Below, piece by piece: positions 1 through 8,020 of a DNA stretch of 42,908 bases. Location: positions 1 to 42,908 of the forward strand of contig NZ_CVSX01000049.1 in assembly GCF_001180305.1 (NCBI RefSeq), read 5' to 3'. Numbering within the stretch: the stretch's first letter is position 1; every line of letters begins with the position of its first letter. The stretch comes from Prochlorococcus marinus (GTDB lineage: Bacteria; Cyanobacteriota; Cyanobacteriia; PCC-6307; Cyanobiaceae). Under the pieces are notes generated by a model. The model was not told the origin of the DNA. It made no database searches and was given only the letters and a program-made list of their open reading frames with translations. A program made the position numbers and the translations under genes.

Positions 1-1
1 T

Positions 2-1981
2 TTATTGGCTTTAAACAATAAATCAGTAATCTCTTCTTTAGATATTGAATCAGATATTCAATATCAGAAAAATAATATTTTTTATGCAGAGGGTGATGTT
101 GTATTGTATTTTTCTAATGGTTCACTTAAAGGTGATAAATTAAAATATGATAAAGAAAATAAACAAATTATTGTTCAAGGAAATGTAGTTTTTATAAAAG
201 GTGAACAGTCTTTTGAAGCTTCAAAAGTCTTTTTTGATTTTAATAATAATTTTGGTTCAATTGATGATATTTATGGAGTTTTAAATGTTGAAAGTATTAG
301 TACTGACTTAGAATTTATGAGTGTTGAAGATGAGAAAATAATGATAAAGGAAAGTTTGGGAGAAATAGAAGATCTTAGAAAAATTAATAGTTTAAGTTTG
401 GGTTTAGTAAATGATTTCGAGGATTCTAAGCAATTCAATATAACAAATTTAAATTTTAGCGTACCTTCAATAAATGTTTGGAGATTTAAATCTGATCGAA
501 TTACTTTTGAGGATAATATTTTAAAATCAAATAAAATATTTTTTACAAATGATGCTTTTAACAAGCCACAGTTTTTAATAAGAAGTAAAAATTTTTCAGC
601 TGAAATAATTGAAGATAAGCCTAAACTTATTAGTAGAAATACATTGTTAATACTTGATGATAAGCTGAGCTTTCCAATCGGTAAAAGAACACTTTTTGAT
701 AAGGATCCACTTACAAGATGGGGCATTGGATCAGACTATGGAGAGAAGGATGGTTTTTATATATCTAGGGGTTTTGATTTAGTTAAGATTTCAGATAGTT
801 TTGATCTTAAACTACAACCATATTTTTTAATACAAAGAGCCTTAATGGGTAACTCTAATTCTTATAGAGCCCCTAATTCTTCTATTTTTAGTTCTAAAAC
901 AAAAAATAATATAAATTTTGCTGATACTTTTGCTCTTGATGCTGAACTTAATGGAAAATTTAACTCATGGGATATTGATTTAAATACTAAATTAAGTTCT
1001 TTTAATCTAGATAGGTCCCATGAGGCTACTAGAGCTAAGCTCACTTTAAGAAGAACATATGATCTAAATTCTGATAGTGAATTTAATAGAGAGGATCAAA
1101 CTATAAAGAATTCAAGTGATGAAAAAATGTTAGATTTAAAAGATTTTAATTTAATAAAAAAATATGATCAAAATCCATCAGGAATAAATAAAAATGTTAG
1201 TAAAGAGAGGTTTTCAAATTTAATAGACTTGAAAATTTATAGTTCATTTAGGGAGAAAGTTAATAAGGGTTTTTCCGGTGAACATGAAATCTATTTTGGG
1301 AATGGAATTTCAGTTGAAAACAGAAAAACTTGGAATATTGATAATAGGGAAACTAACTTTACTACTGTTTATGATTTAGGTGAATTTAAAGCAAAATCAA
1401 AGGATGCTAATTTGCATAAAACTCTTTTTAGAAATGTATTAGCTGCAAAATATAGTTATAAATTTCTTTTATGGGAGAAGGATAAGTTAGAGAAAAATAT
1501 TATTAATGCTTCATATAAATATTCACCTGAAGTTATTAAAGAAAGGATAGATTGGATAAATACTATACAATCTGGAATTTTCTTTTATAGTAATGACTCA
1601 ACACAAAAAGCAATAACATTAAGTACTGGGCCAACATTAGTACTTGGATCATTTAAAAATAACTTTCTTGACTATACCGCTTTAGATTTAAAAACTACCT
1701 ATGTAATTGGAGATGGGGAAAGTCCATTTGCTTTCGATAATATTGATGAAAGTTTCAGAGTGAATTTCAAGCTTTTTCAGCAAATATATGGCGCTTTGGT
1801 TTTTAGTTACGAGAATTCATATAATTTAGATAGTGGAAAATTTGAAAAGGGAAATTATGGATTGGATTTTAAAAGAAGAGCTTATTCTCTGGGTGCTTTT
1901 TATAATAAATCTAATGAAAGTTTAGGATTCAGGTTCAATATATTTAACTTTGATTATTCAGGATTAAGCCCCAAATTTTAA
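2..1981 (+). CDS. LptD-like outer-membrane protein (DUF3769 family), 5' partial
   Basis: The frame is open from the window edge, so the N-terminus is missing and the TTG at position 5 is unlikely to be the true start. Residues about 15-80 form an OstA/LptD-type repeat region (for example YAEGDVVLYFSNG, then VQGNVVFIKGEQSFEASKV). The remainder is polar, rich in alternating aromatic strands, and ends in a terminal Phe (SPKF), as outer-membrane beta-barrels do. I recognise the architecture as the cyanobacterial DUF3769 family, regarded as the LptD equivalent that inserts LPS into the outer leaflet. The C-terminal part suggests a barrel that ends normally at a TAA. It lies 51 bp upstream of tRNA-Ala on the same strand and forms the conserved left border of the glycan island. 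Family assignment is from recall of sequence style, not from a search. Confidence 0.75.
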   Translation, partial: LLALNNKSVISSLDIESDIQYQKNNIFYAEGDVVLYFSNGSLKGDKLKYDKENKQIIVQGNVVFIKGEQSFEASKVFFDFNNNFGSIDDIYGVLNVESISTDLEFMSVEDEKIMIKESLGEIEDLRKINSLSLGLVNDFEDSKQFNITNLNFSVPSINVWRFKSDRITFEDNILKSNKIFFTNDAFNKPQFLIRSKNFSAEIIEDKPKLISRNTLLILDDKLSFPIGKRTLFDKDPLTRWGIGSDYGEKDGFYISRGFDLVKISDSFDLKLQPYFLIQRALMGNSNSYRAPNSSIFSSKTKNNINFADTFALDAELNGKFNSWDIDLNTKLSSFNLDRSHEATRAKLTLRRTYDLNSDSEFNREDQTIKNSSDEKMLDLKDFNLIKKYDQNPSGINKNVSKERFSNLIDLKIYSSFREKVNKGFSGEHEIYFGNGISVENRKTWNIDNRETNFTTVYDLGEFKAKSKDANLHKTLFRNVLAAKYSYKFLLWEKDKLEKNIINASYKYSPEVIKERIDWINTIQSGIFFYSNDSTQKAITLSTGPTLVLGSFKNNFLDYTALDLKTTYVIGDGESPFAFDNIDESFRVNFKLFQQIYGALVFSYENSYNLDSGKFEKGNYGLDFKRRAYSLGAFYNKSNESLGFRFNIFNFDYSGLSPKF

Positions 1982-2032
1982 TATCTCTTAATGTAGTAGT
2001 ATAGTTTCATTTATGAATTTCATAAATGATAT

Positions 2033-2105
2033 GGGGCCATAGCTCAGTTGGTAGAGCACCTGCATGGCATGCAGGGGGTCAGCGGTTCGAGTCCGCTTGG
2101 CTCCA
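2033..2105 (+). tRNA. tRNA-Ala (anticodon GGC)
   Basis: A complete 73-nt cloverleaf can be folded by eye. The acceptor stem is GGGGCCA/TGGCTCC with discriminator A. The D arm is GCTC-AGTTGGTA-GAGC. The anticodon arm is CCTGC-ATGGCAT-GCAGG, with GGC at positions 34-36. The T arm is AGCGG-TTCGAGT-CCGCT. The terminal CCA is not encoded (the next bases are TCA). It sits between the LptD-like gene and the start of the variable zone, a typical anchor for island insertion in picocyanobacteria. No second copy of its 3' end was seen in the window, so there is no direct evidence of an att duplication. Confidence 0.97.
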
Positions 2106-2297
2106 TCAGTATTTGCGCTTTTTATACCAATTAGTTTGAACGAAGATAAACAGGAATATATCATCTATTCAAGTGTATAAATATGTATTAATATGTGTTC
2201 TCTGCGAGCAGTAATCCTTGCAAATATGTAAATCTCTAGATGTTGGATTTAACAACCCATAGCTTAAAATAATAAAAATATTTATGATTTCTAGGCC

Positions 2298-3179
2298 ATG
2301 ATTATCAGAATGTTTAGTAGCTTTAGAAAAAAAATATTTAGTACTGTTTTATTAAAAATATTTCCTCTTTTAAGTAAAAGAATATATGAAAGATATGCTA
2401 CATATAGATCTAAAATATATAAAAAAGGTGAAATTGCACAGATTTGTTTAGAAGAATCATCTCCATGGGATTCTTCTTATTGGATTAAAAATCAGATTCA
2501 AAAAATGGAGAATATTGCAAAATTTATTTCGAAAGATAGTTCTTTTTGTTGTTTAGAATTATGTATAAATTTGATTAAAGAAAATCGAAAAAATATAAAT
2601 ATTATTGATTATGGAGGAGGAGGTGGACTTTATTTTGAAAAGATAAAAAGATATATCTACTCTGAATCTAAGATAAAAATCAATTATAGTATTGTAGATT
2701 CAGAGAAAAATTTATCTATATGTGAAAAATATTTAAAAGAAACAACATTTTGTAAGTTAAATCTAATAAATAGTGAGACATTTAATAATTCCAATTTACA
2801 GGATGGCGATAAAAAATTCGATATAATTTTGCTCAGTGCTGTATTGCAATATTTAAATAATTGGCAGGAAAGTTTAAAATTATTAATTAGTTGTTCTCCT
2901 GAATATATATGTCTTCTCCACACTCCTATTGCCTTTAATAGTAATGAAGAAGCAAGAGCTATTCAAAATGTAAAAACTTCAGAAGGCTATTGTGGTCCCG
3001 CAATGATAACTCTTTTCCCTGCAAGAATTATTGAAGAATTTATGAACAAGAATAAATATGCATTGTTATCCTCTTTCCAGTTAACAAAAAAATCAAAAGA
3101 ATATTATAGAACTGGTTGTGATAATGATCTTTATAAAGATGTTATTCACTGGAATTATATTTTTAAAAAAATAAATTAA
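2298..3179 (+). CDS. putative SAM-dependent methyltransferase (TIGR04325 / LIC12133-like)
   Basis: A 293-residue protein. A glycine-rich segment IIDYGGGGGLYFEKI (residues about 102-116) looks like the SAM-binding motif I of a class I methyltransferase. It is followed by an acidic strand end (YSIVDSEKN) and by IILLSAVLQYL, matching motif IV/post-IV. This layout resembles the TIGR04325 family found in O-antigen clusters, probably O-methylating a sugar. The N-terminal 30 residues are basic and hydrophobic, suggesting peripheral membrane attachment. The start ATG at 2298 has no clear Shine-Dalgarno; a second in-frame ATG lies 12 nt downstream. Its 3' end is repeated in decayed form at 11220-11318. 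The substrate is unknown. Confidence 0.6.
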   Translation: MIIRMFSSFRKKIFSTVLLKIFPLLSKRIYERYATYRSKIYKKGEIAQICLEESSPWDSSYWIKNQIQKMENIAKFISKDSSFCCLELCINLIKENRKNINIIDYGGGGGLYFEKIKRYIYSESKIKINYSIVDSEKNLSICEKYLKETTFCKLNLINSETFNNSNLQDGDKKFDIILLSAVLQYLNNWQESLKLLISCSPEYICLLHTPIAFNSNEEARAIQNVKTSEGYCGPAMITLFPARIIEEFMNKNKYALLSSFQLTKKSKEYYRTGCDNDLYKDVIHWNYIFKKIN

Positions 3180-3445
3180 TCTTTAGAAATAAGAATTTAT
3201 AGTAAATTAAAAAAGGTGTACTTATCTTGTTTTTAATTATGGTAACTCTGCGAGTTAGTCAGAGAAAACATTTACAAAAACTAGTTATAGGTTTATTGAA
3301 TAATTAAATGAATTTTGATTTGAATTTAAAAATACAAACGAAAAAAAGTAGAAGGAAAAACAAAGAGGATTCCTAGTTTGACAAAGTTTATCCCGATGAA
3401 TTTTAAAATTTAAAATGCTTTCTGGCTCCTGATTAAACTAATTTT

Positions 3446-3607
3446 TTAAAAAATTGAGTAAATAAATGGTGCGATAACTGAACCTTGAGTAAAAATAATA
3501 ACTGTTCCCATAAGGACGATCGTGATAATCAAGGGCGCTAACCAATATTTCTTTCGGACTTTAAGAAAGTCCCAGATGTCTTTAACAAGTTCAAGAAATG
3601 CTTCCAT
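3446..3607 (-). CDS. DUF5989 / SxtK-like small membrane protein (53 aa)
   Basis: A short frame from an ATG at 3607 to a TAA at 3446, too small for most ORF cut-offs. The protein begins MEAFLELVKDIWDFLKVRKK and continues with one hydrophobic helix (residues about 22-38), then FTQGSVIAPFIYSIF. This pattern (amphipathic basic N-terminus, single TM, TQGS-x-x-APFIY end) is the DUF5989 family as I remember it. That family accompanies NodU-type carbamoyltransferases and SxtJ; in saxitoxin clusters the equivalent small gene is sxtK. It starts only 3 bp after the SxtJ-like stop, so it is the third gene of one minus-strand operon. The role is unknown; an inner-membrane accessory to carbamoyl transfer is an inference from context. 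Confidence 0.85.
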   Translation of the reverse strand: MEAFLELVKDIWDFLKVRKKYWLAPLIITIVLMGTVIIFTQGSVIAPFIYSIF

Positions 3608-3610
3608 GAT

Positions 3611-4003
3611 TCAAAAGATGCGAGTTAGGTCAGTTTGATGTTTTTTTCGAGTTTCTCTGTAAGTCTTCTCTCCTTTTCGTCGTGTTCTTAATGGGTCATA
3701 TCCTGTAAGGCGCATGATGTAGGCAATGGGTTGCAGGATAAGAATAAAAACCAGACCAAGGATAATGTGACTGTTAACCCATCCTAGGATATTGCCGAGT
3801 GCAATCCAACTCTTATACGGATAAAGAAGTAAGCGAGGTGCTGTTAGCCCAAGAATCAATCCTAGAATCCCTACCCAAAAAGTCCATGTCCTGAATTCGT
3901 GCCCAAATAGTGAAGGAAGTAACCAGCCAATCAGAATAGGGAATCCAAATCCGATAAGCAGTCCGAAATCACGAAGTTGTTTTTTTGAGATGGTTTCTTG
4001 CAT
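3611..4003 (-). CDS. SxtJ-family membrane protein
   Basis: A 130-residue protein with about three hydrophobic helices (residues roughly 12-30, 40-58, 78-95) and a strongly basic C-terminal tail (RTRRKGEKTYRETRKKH). The size, the helix layout and the YDPLRTRRK segment after the last helix fit SxtJ, the unknown-function membrane protein next to the O-carbamoyltransferase SxtI in saxitoxin clusters and in many glycan clusters. It lies 2 bp downstream of the carbamoyltransferase and 3 bp upstream of the 53-aa DUF5989 gene. Base composition is higher in G+C than the surroundings (26/60 in the line 3661-3720). It may localise the carbamoyltransferase at the membrane; that is inference. Confidence 0.82.
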   Translation of the reverse strand: MQETISKKQLRDFGLLIGFGFPILIGWLLPSLFGHEFRTWTFWVGILGLILGLTAPRLLLYPYKSWIALGNILGWVNSHIILGLVFILILQPIAYIMRLTGYDPLRTRRKGEKTYRETRKKHQTDLTRIF

Positions 4004-4005
4004 AA

Positions 4006-5865
4006 TTAATCGAGTTCAAACTCCTGCATCCATGTTTCGTCTTTTTCTACATTTGGTTGCTCTCTCTTAAAAAGGATCTGGTTTTGAAGAACCAGTACAT
4101 CAATCTCTGTCCTCATGAAGCACCTGTAAGCATCCTGAGGTGTGCAAACTATAGGTTCACCCCTAACATTGAATGAAGTATTGATGATGGTTGGGCAACC
4201 AGTCTTTTTCTTAAAGGCACTTATCAAATTGTAATAGCGGGGATTCGTTGTGGTATTTACTGTTTGAACTCTTGCAGTGTAGTCCACATGAGTGATTGCA
4301 GGCAGTGAAGATCGTGGGATATTGAGTTTTTCGAGGCCGAAGAGTTTATCTTCTTCTTCCGTCATCTTCTTACAGAGTTCTTTCTTAACCGGCGCAACCA
4401 TAAGCATATAGGGACTCTTGACATTCATCTCAAACTGATTGAAGATGTCTTCTTCGAGAACTGATGGGGCAAAGGGACGAAAACTTTCCCTGTACTTAAT
4501 TTTTAAGTTCATCACACTCTGCATCTTCTGATTTCGTGGATCCCCAAGGATGGAGCGACCACCTAATGCTCTTGGTCCAAACTCCATAGGCCCATTGAAC
4601 CAACCAATCACATGACCTTTTTCAAGTTCCTCTGCTACAAGCTCAAATAATGCAGAATCGCTATGAGTGTGGAATATTGCATTGATTTGTTCCAGATAAT
4701 TGGTGATTTCTTTGTTACTGAATTCGGGACCCAAGTAAGTTCCTTTCATGGAGTCGTTAGTGTTTACGACTCTCTCCTGCTTTTGATGTTGATGCCACCC
4801 CACAAAGGCGGCCCCCAGTGCTGAGCCCGAGTCACCACTAGCAGGTTGAATCCATATTTCATCAAAGATATTCTCTTGAAGCAATTTGCCGTTGGCGACA
4901 CAATTCAGAGCAACACCACCAGCAAGACAGATATTCTTAATGCCTGTCTCTTGCCGCAGTGACTTTGCAAGTTTCAGGACGATCTCTTCTGTAACGACTT
5001 GTATTGATGCCGCTAGGTCCATGTGGAACTGAGTAAGTTCTGTTTCCCCCTTGCGAGGGGGGCTTCCAAAGAGTTTGTGGAATTTCCGTCCTGTCATACG
5101 GAATCCACGGTGGTATTTGAAGTAACTAATATCAAGACGGAATGTACCATCATCTTTAATATCAATTAGATTATCTTTAATCTTTTCTACAAACCTAGGT
5201 TCTCCATAGGGAGCAAGACCCATTAATTTATATTCACCAGAATTGACCTTGAATCCACAGTAGTAGGTGAATGCTGAATAAAGAAGACCTAAAGAGTGAG
5301 GGAAACTGATTTCCCAAAGAGGATCTATGTCCTTACCCTTACCAATCCAAGCAGAGGTTGTTACCCACTCACCTACTCCATCCATACAAAGAATAACTGC
5401 TTCTTCATAAGGACTGGGGTAGAAAGCTGCAGCTGCATGTGATTGATGATGCTCAGCGAAAAGGATCTCTGGGATATATTCGTCTTTGGTTTTGGAAATT
5501 TCTCTTTGAATAATTTTCAAGTTTTTCTTCAATGCTGATTTCAAAAAGAGTTTCTCTTTTAACCAAACTTGCATTGCTGCAATAAATGATCTTCCCCCTC
5601 TTGGAGCGGCTGCAAGGTATGTTTCTAAAAGTCTTTCAAATGTAAGGAGTGGTTTTTCGTAATAAACTATATTTTTTATATCCCTTAGATTTAAATTATT
5701 AGCCTTTAAACAATATTTGATTGCATTCTCGGGAAATCTAGAATCATGCTTTTTTCTTGAAAACCTCTCTTCTTGTACCGCGGAAATAATTTCTCCCTCG
5801 CAAATTAAAGCAACTGCACTATCATGGTAAAAACAAGATATACCTAGCAAATAACTTTTTTTCAA
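4006..5865 (-). CDS. O-carbamoyltransferase (NodU/CmcH/SxtI/TobZ family)
   Basis: A 619-residue protein with the full two-domain layout of carbamoyltransferases. The N-terminal ASKHA/Kae1-like domain shows LGISCFYHDSAVAL (7-20), EERFSRKKHD (32-41), the metal-binding EHHQSHAAAAF (138-148), MDGVGEW (161-167) and GGVALNCVANG (316-326). The YrdC-like C-terminal domain shows MEFGPRALGGRSILGDPRN (427-445) and NTSFNVRGEPIVC (562-574). It should transfer a carbamoyl group from carbamoyl phosphate, via carbamoyl-AMP, to a sugar hydroxyl. The start is a TTG at 5865; no nearby ATG exists and the family begins just there. It heads the triad with SxtJ- and SxtK-like genes. G+C is high over 4.0-5.45 kb (45-53% in sampled lines) and falls toward the 5' end (22% in 5641-5700), suggesting a mosaic gene or recent acquisition. 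Confidence 0.92.
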   Translation of the reverse strand: MKKSYLLGISCFYHDSAVALICEGEIISAVQEERFSRKKHDSRFPENAIKYCLKANNLNLRDIKNIVYYEKPLLTFERLLETYLAAAPRGGRSFIAAMQVWLKEKLFLKSALKKNLKIIQREISKTKDEYIPEILFAEHHQSHAAAAFYPSPYEEAVILCMDGVGEWVTTSAWIGKGKDIDPLWEISFPHSLGLLYSAFTYYCGFKVNSGEYKLMGLAPYGEPRFVEKIKDNLIDIKDDGTFRLDISYFKYHRGFRMTGRKFHKLFGSPPRKGETELTQFHMDLAASIQVVTEEIVLKLAKSLRQETGIKNICLAGGVALNCVANGKLLQENIFDEIWIQPASGDSGSALGAAFVGWHQHQKQERVVNTNDSMKGTYLGPEFSNKEITNYLEQINAIFHTHSDSALFELVAEELEKGHVIGWFNGPMEFGPRALGGRSILGDPRNQKMQSVMNLKIKYRESFRPFAPSVLEEDIFNQFEMNVKSPYMLMVAPVKKELCKKMTEEEDKLFGLEKLNIPRSSLPAITHVDYTARVQTVNTTTNPRYYNLISAFKKKTGCPTIINTSFNVRGEPIVCTPQDAYRCFMRTEIDVLVLQNQILFKREQPNVEKDETWMQEFELD

Positions 5866-5934
5866 TTGATTTCTATCAAATCTAGAAAGTTTAATTTTAG
5901 CAGGTTCCTTAAATAATAAACAAGAGAATAAATT

Positions 5935-6813
5935 ATGAAATATAGAGTTTTACTAGATAAAGTTTATGAAGATATTAATATTGAATTTACAATTGTGGTT
6001 CCTGTTTATAATCAAGAGAAATTAATAATACAGAATATAAATTCAATAATTTTAAATACTTTAGGAGACTATGAAATTATCATAATTAATGATTATTCCA
6101 ATGATAAAACATTAGAGCTATTGAATAATTTTTTTGTAAATTATGAGCCAATTTATAGTAATTTCAAAAGAATTAGAATCATTGATACAAACTGGCCTTT
6201 ATTCGAGACTAAATGTGACAATATTGGATTTAAATTATCTAAAGCTAAATTTGTTTTAGAAATTCAAGCAGATATGCAAATGGTAATAAAAGGGTATAAT
6301 CAAATTCTTAGTAAACCGTTTAATAAAATTCAAAATCTGATTGCAGTATCTGGCAGGTGTGCTCATTTTTTTGATTACATTAATGATTCCGACGGGATTG
6401 GAAAGTTAGGTATAAATATTGAGAAATCAATTAAAGAGCTCAATGTGAAAAAAAAGAATTTTTATATATTTGATACCTGTAATAGGGGGCCTTTGCTTAT
6501 TGATAACTCTAAATTAATGGAGTTGGATTATCTTGATGAAAAAAATTATTTTCTAGAAAATTCAGAACATGATTTAATGCTAAGGGCTCGTTTGTTAAAG
6601 AATTATATTTGCGGATATTTTCCAATTGATTTTAATGCTCCTTTAAAACATGGTTCAACAAGAAATAGAAGGATAAAATTAAACATTAGAAGTATAATAA
6701 ATTGGATGGAATTTAAAAGATTAAAGATTTTATATAGGAAAAGAGAAAAATTAGACTTTGACAATTATCGTAAAGTTTTTGGAAGGATAGCCAAAGAAAT
6801 CCCTATAGAATAA
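5935..6813 (+). CDS. family 2 glycosyltransferase
   Basis: A 292-residue GT-A fold protein. The N-terminus has FTIVVPVYNQ (18-27) and EIIIINDYSNDKT (47-59), the nucleotide-sugar binding half. A QADMQM segment (111-116) stands in the place of the DxD metal motif. Later LENSEHDLMLRARL (residues about 204-217) resembles the acceptor-side ED/EHD-L motif of GT2 enzymes. It is transcribed divergently from the carbamoyltransferase across a 69-bp gap. Its composition is far more AT-rich than that neighbour (10/60 G+C in 6001-6060). The sugar donor cannot be deduced. Confidence 0.8.
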   Translation: MKYRVLLDKVYEDINIEFTIVVPVYNQEKLIIQNINSIILNTLGDYEIIIINDYSNDKTLELLNNFFVNYEPIYSNFKRIRIIDTNWPLFETKCDNIGFKLSKAKFVLEIQADMQMVIKGYNQILSKPFNKIQNLIAVSGRCAHFFDYINDSDGIGKLGINIEKSIKELNVKKKNFYIFDTCNRGPLLIDNSKLMELDYLDEKNYFLENSEHDLMLRARLLKNYICGYFPIDFNAPLKHGSTRNRRIKLNIRSIINWMEFKRLKILYRKREKLDFDNYRKVFGRIAKEIPIE

Positions 6814-6823
6814 TTGATAAGAT

Positions 6824-6866
6824 AAAAAATGCTTTATTTAAAAATACTCAAAATTTAATTAAAGCA
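6824..6866 (-). terminator. intrinsic terminator of the 6884-7942 gene
   Basis: Arms 6830-6842 and 6854-6866 pair over 13 positions with one T-T mismatch around an 11-nt loop. On the minus strand the hairpin is followed at once by six T residues (6824-6829 read as A on the plus strand). It sits 18 bp after the stop of the minus-strand SGNH gene. The stem has only three G-C pairs, so strength is uncertain. Confidence 0.45.
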
Positions 6867-6883
6867 AATAAAAAAAATACATT

Positions 6884-7942
6884 CTAAAAACAAAGTTTCC
6901 TATCTGCAATTTCTCTAGCAAGTAACTTATGTCCTTTTCGATTAGGATGATTAAAATCGATTTTATCACCTAAGTTATAAACAAAGTATTCTCCAACTTC
7001 TGATTCAGGAAAACTATTTCCTAAGTAATAAATGTCATTTTTTGAAAACTCCTTAAATTTCGAAATAAATAATTTTTGTGTATAAAAATTTATAAATTCA
7101 TCTTCAAATTTTATACCAATATTGCGGTATTTATTTTTCGCTTTAGTTGAGACTTGCATTTCATAAGGGAACATCAAAATGCATATATCCAAAAAATCAT
7201 TTTTTTCATTAATTAATTTTGCAAAATTCTTAGCAGCTAGCTCAATATCACGCGAGAATTTAACTGGTTCTAACTCAATTGCTCTAAACCCAGTGAAATT
7301 TAATCCAAATTGAGTGACAAGAAAGTTTTTTATTTTATATCTAAAAAAAGTATAAAGTACACTATTTCCTCTTAATTTTATATCAAGTGGAAAGATGAAC
7401 TTTTTTACTTCGGCTACATAATTTTTGGGAATAATTGATACATCATTATTATTTAACTCAGCATTATCATTATTAAGCAAATAAGCAAATTCAACTAGAT
7501 CAGTAAGATTCAAAATATATACAATTTTATCTACTTTAGTATTTTTTATAAGATCCATTAAAGACTTTTGGCTTTTTTCTTCTGATATAAAGTCTCCTAA
7601 TGCGGCCGAAAGATTTATATGTTCTATATTTGGTTCGAAAATATCTAAATATTCAGTTATTCTGTATGGGAATCCTGCTCCAACACCATAAACCACTGAA
7701 TCACCAATATATCCGTATCTTTTTTTCGATTTTGGGTTGTCCCATTCTTTATCAAAATGTTTATTAGAGTTTTTCGGAATTGAACCAAAAGGATGAATAT
7801 TAGATTTACTACCAACTACTGTTTTTGGGACAGCATAATAATCTGATTTATAATCAACTAGAAATCTCGCTAATAATTCACCAAAAAAAGTTAATAATAT
7901 TAATAAAACTAAGTTTAATAATAAATTATTTTTAGATTTCAT
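6884..7942 (-). CDS. membrane-anchored SGNH/GDSL-like protein
   Basis: A 352-residue protein with one N-terminal TM helix (residues about 8-24), so the rest is probably periplasmic. The block I motif YIGDSVVYGVGAG places the nucleophile at Ser82. NLSAALG (residues about 110-116) fits block II, and DFNHPNRKGH gives the D329-x-x-H332 pair of block V. The family includes O-acetyl transferases and esterases acting on polysaccharides. It lies divergent from the MBOAT gene at 8021 across 78 bp, and MBOAT/SGNH pairs often cooperate in glycan O-acylation. Whether this is a transferase or an esterase cannot be told from sequence alone. Confidence 0.72.
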   Translation of the reverse strand: MKSKNNLLLNLVLLILLTFFGELLARFLVDYKSDYYAVPKTVVGSKSNIHPFGSIPKNSNKHFDKEWDNPKSKKRYGYIGDSVVYGVGAGFPYRITEYLDIFEPNIEHINLSAALGDFISEEKSQKSLMDLIKNTKVDKIVYILNLTDLVEFAYLLNNDNAELNNNDVSIIPKNYVAEVKKFIFPLDIKLRGNSVLYTFFRYKIKNFLVTQFGLNFTGFRAIELEPVKFSRDIELAAKNFAKLINEKNDFLDICILMFPYEMQVSTKAKNKYRNIGIKFEDEFINFYTQKLFISKFKEFSKNDIYYLGNSFPESEVGEYFVYNLGDKIDFNHPNRKGHKLLAREIADRKLCF

Positions 7943-8020
7943 TTAAAAAAAGTTTTCTAACTTTATATTATAGATTAAAATAAAATAATATTTTGATTTA
8001 TTTAATCAATCAATTAATTA

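Noticed and set aside
271..726. 151-codon open frame on the minus strand
   Set aside because: Antisense to the LptD-like coding region and of low-complexity composition; a by-product of AT-rich coding sequence.
2033..2105. tRNA-Ala as an attachment site with integrase
   Set aside because: No integrase gene and no second copy of the tRNA 3' end in the window, so integration is only circumstantial.
3246..3264. CTCTG...CAGAG inverted repeat as a terminator after the methyltransferase
   Set aside because: Stem of only 5 bp and no T-run follows.
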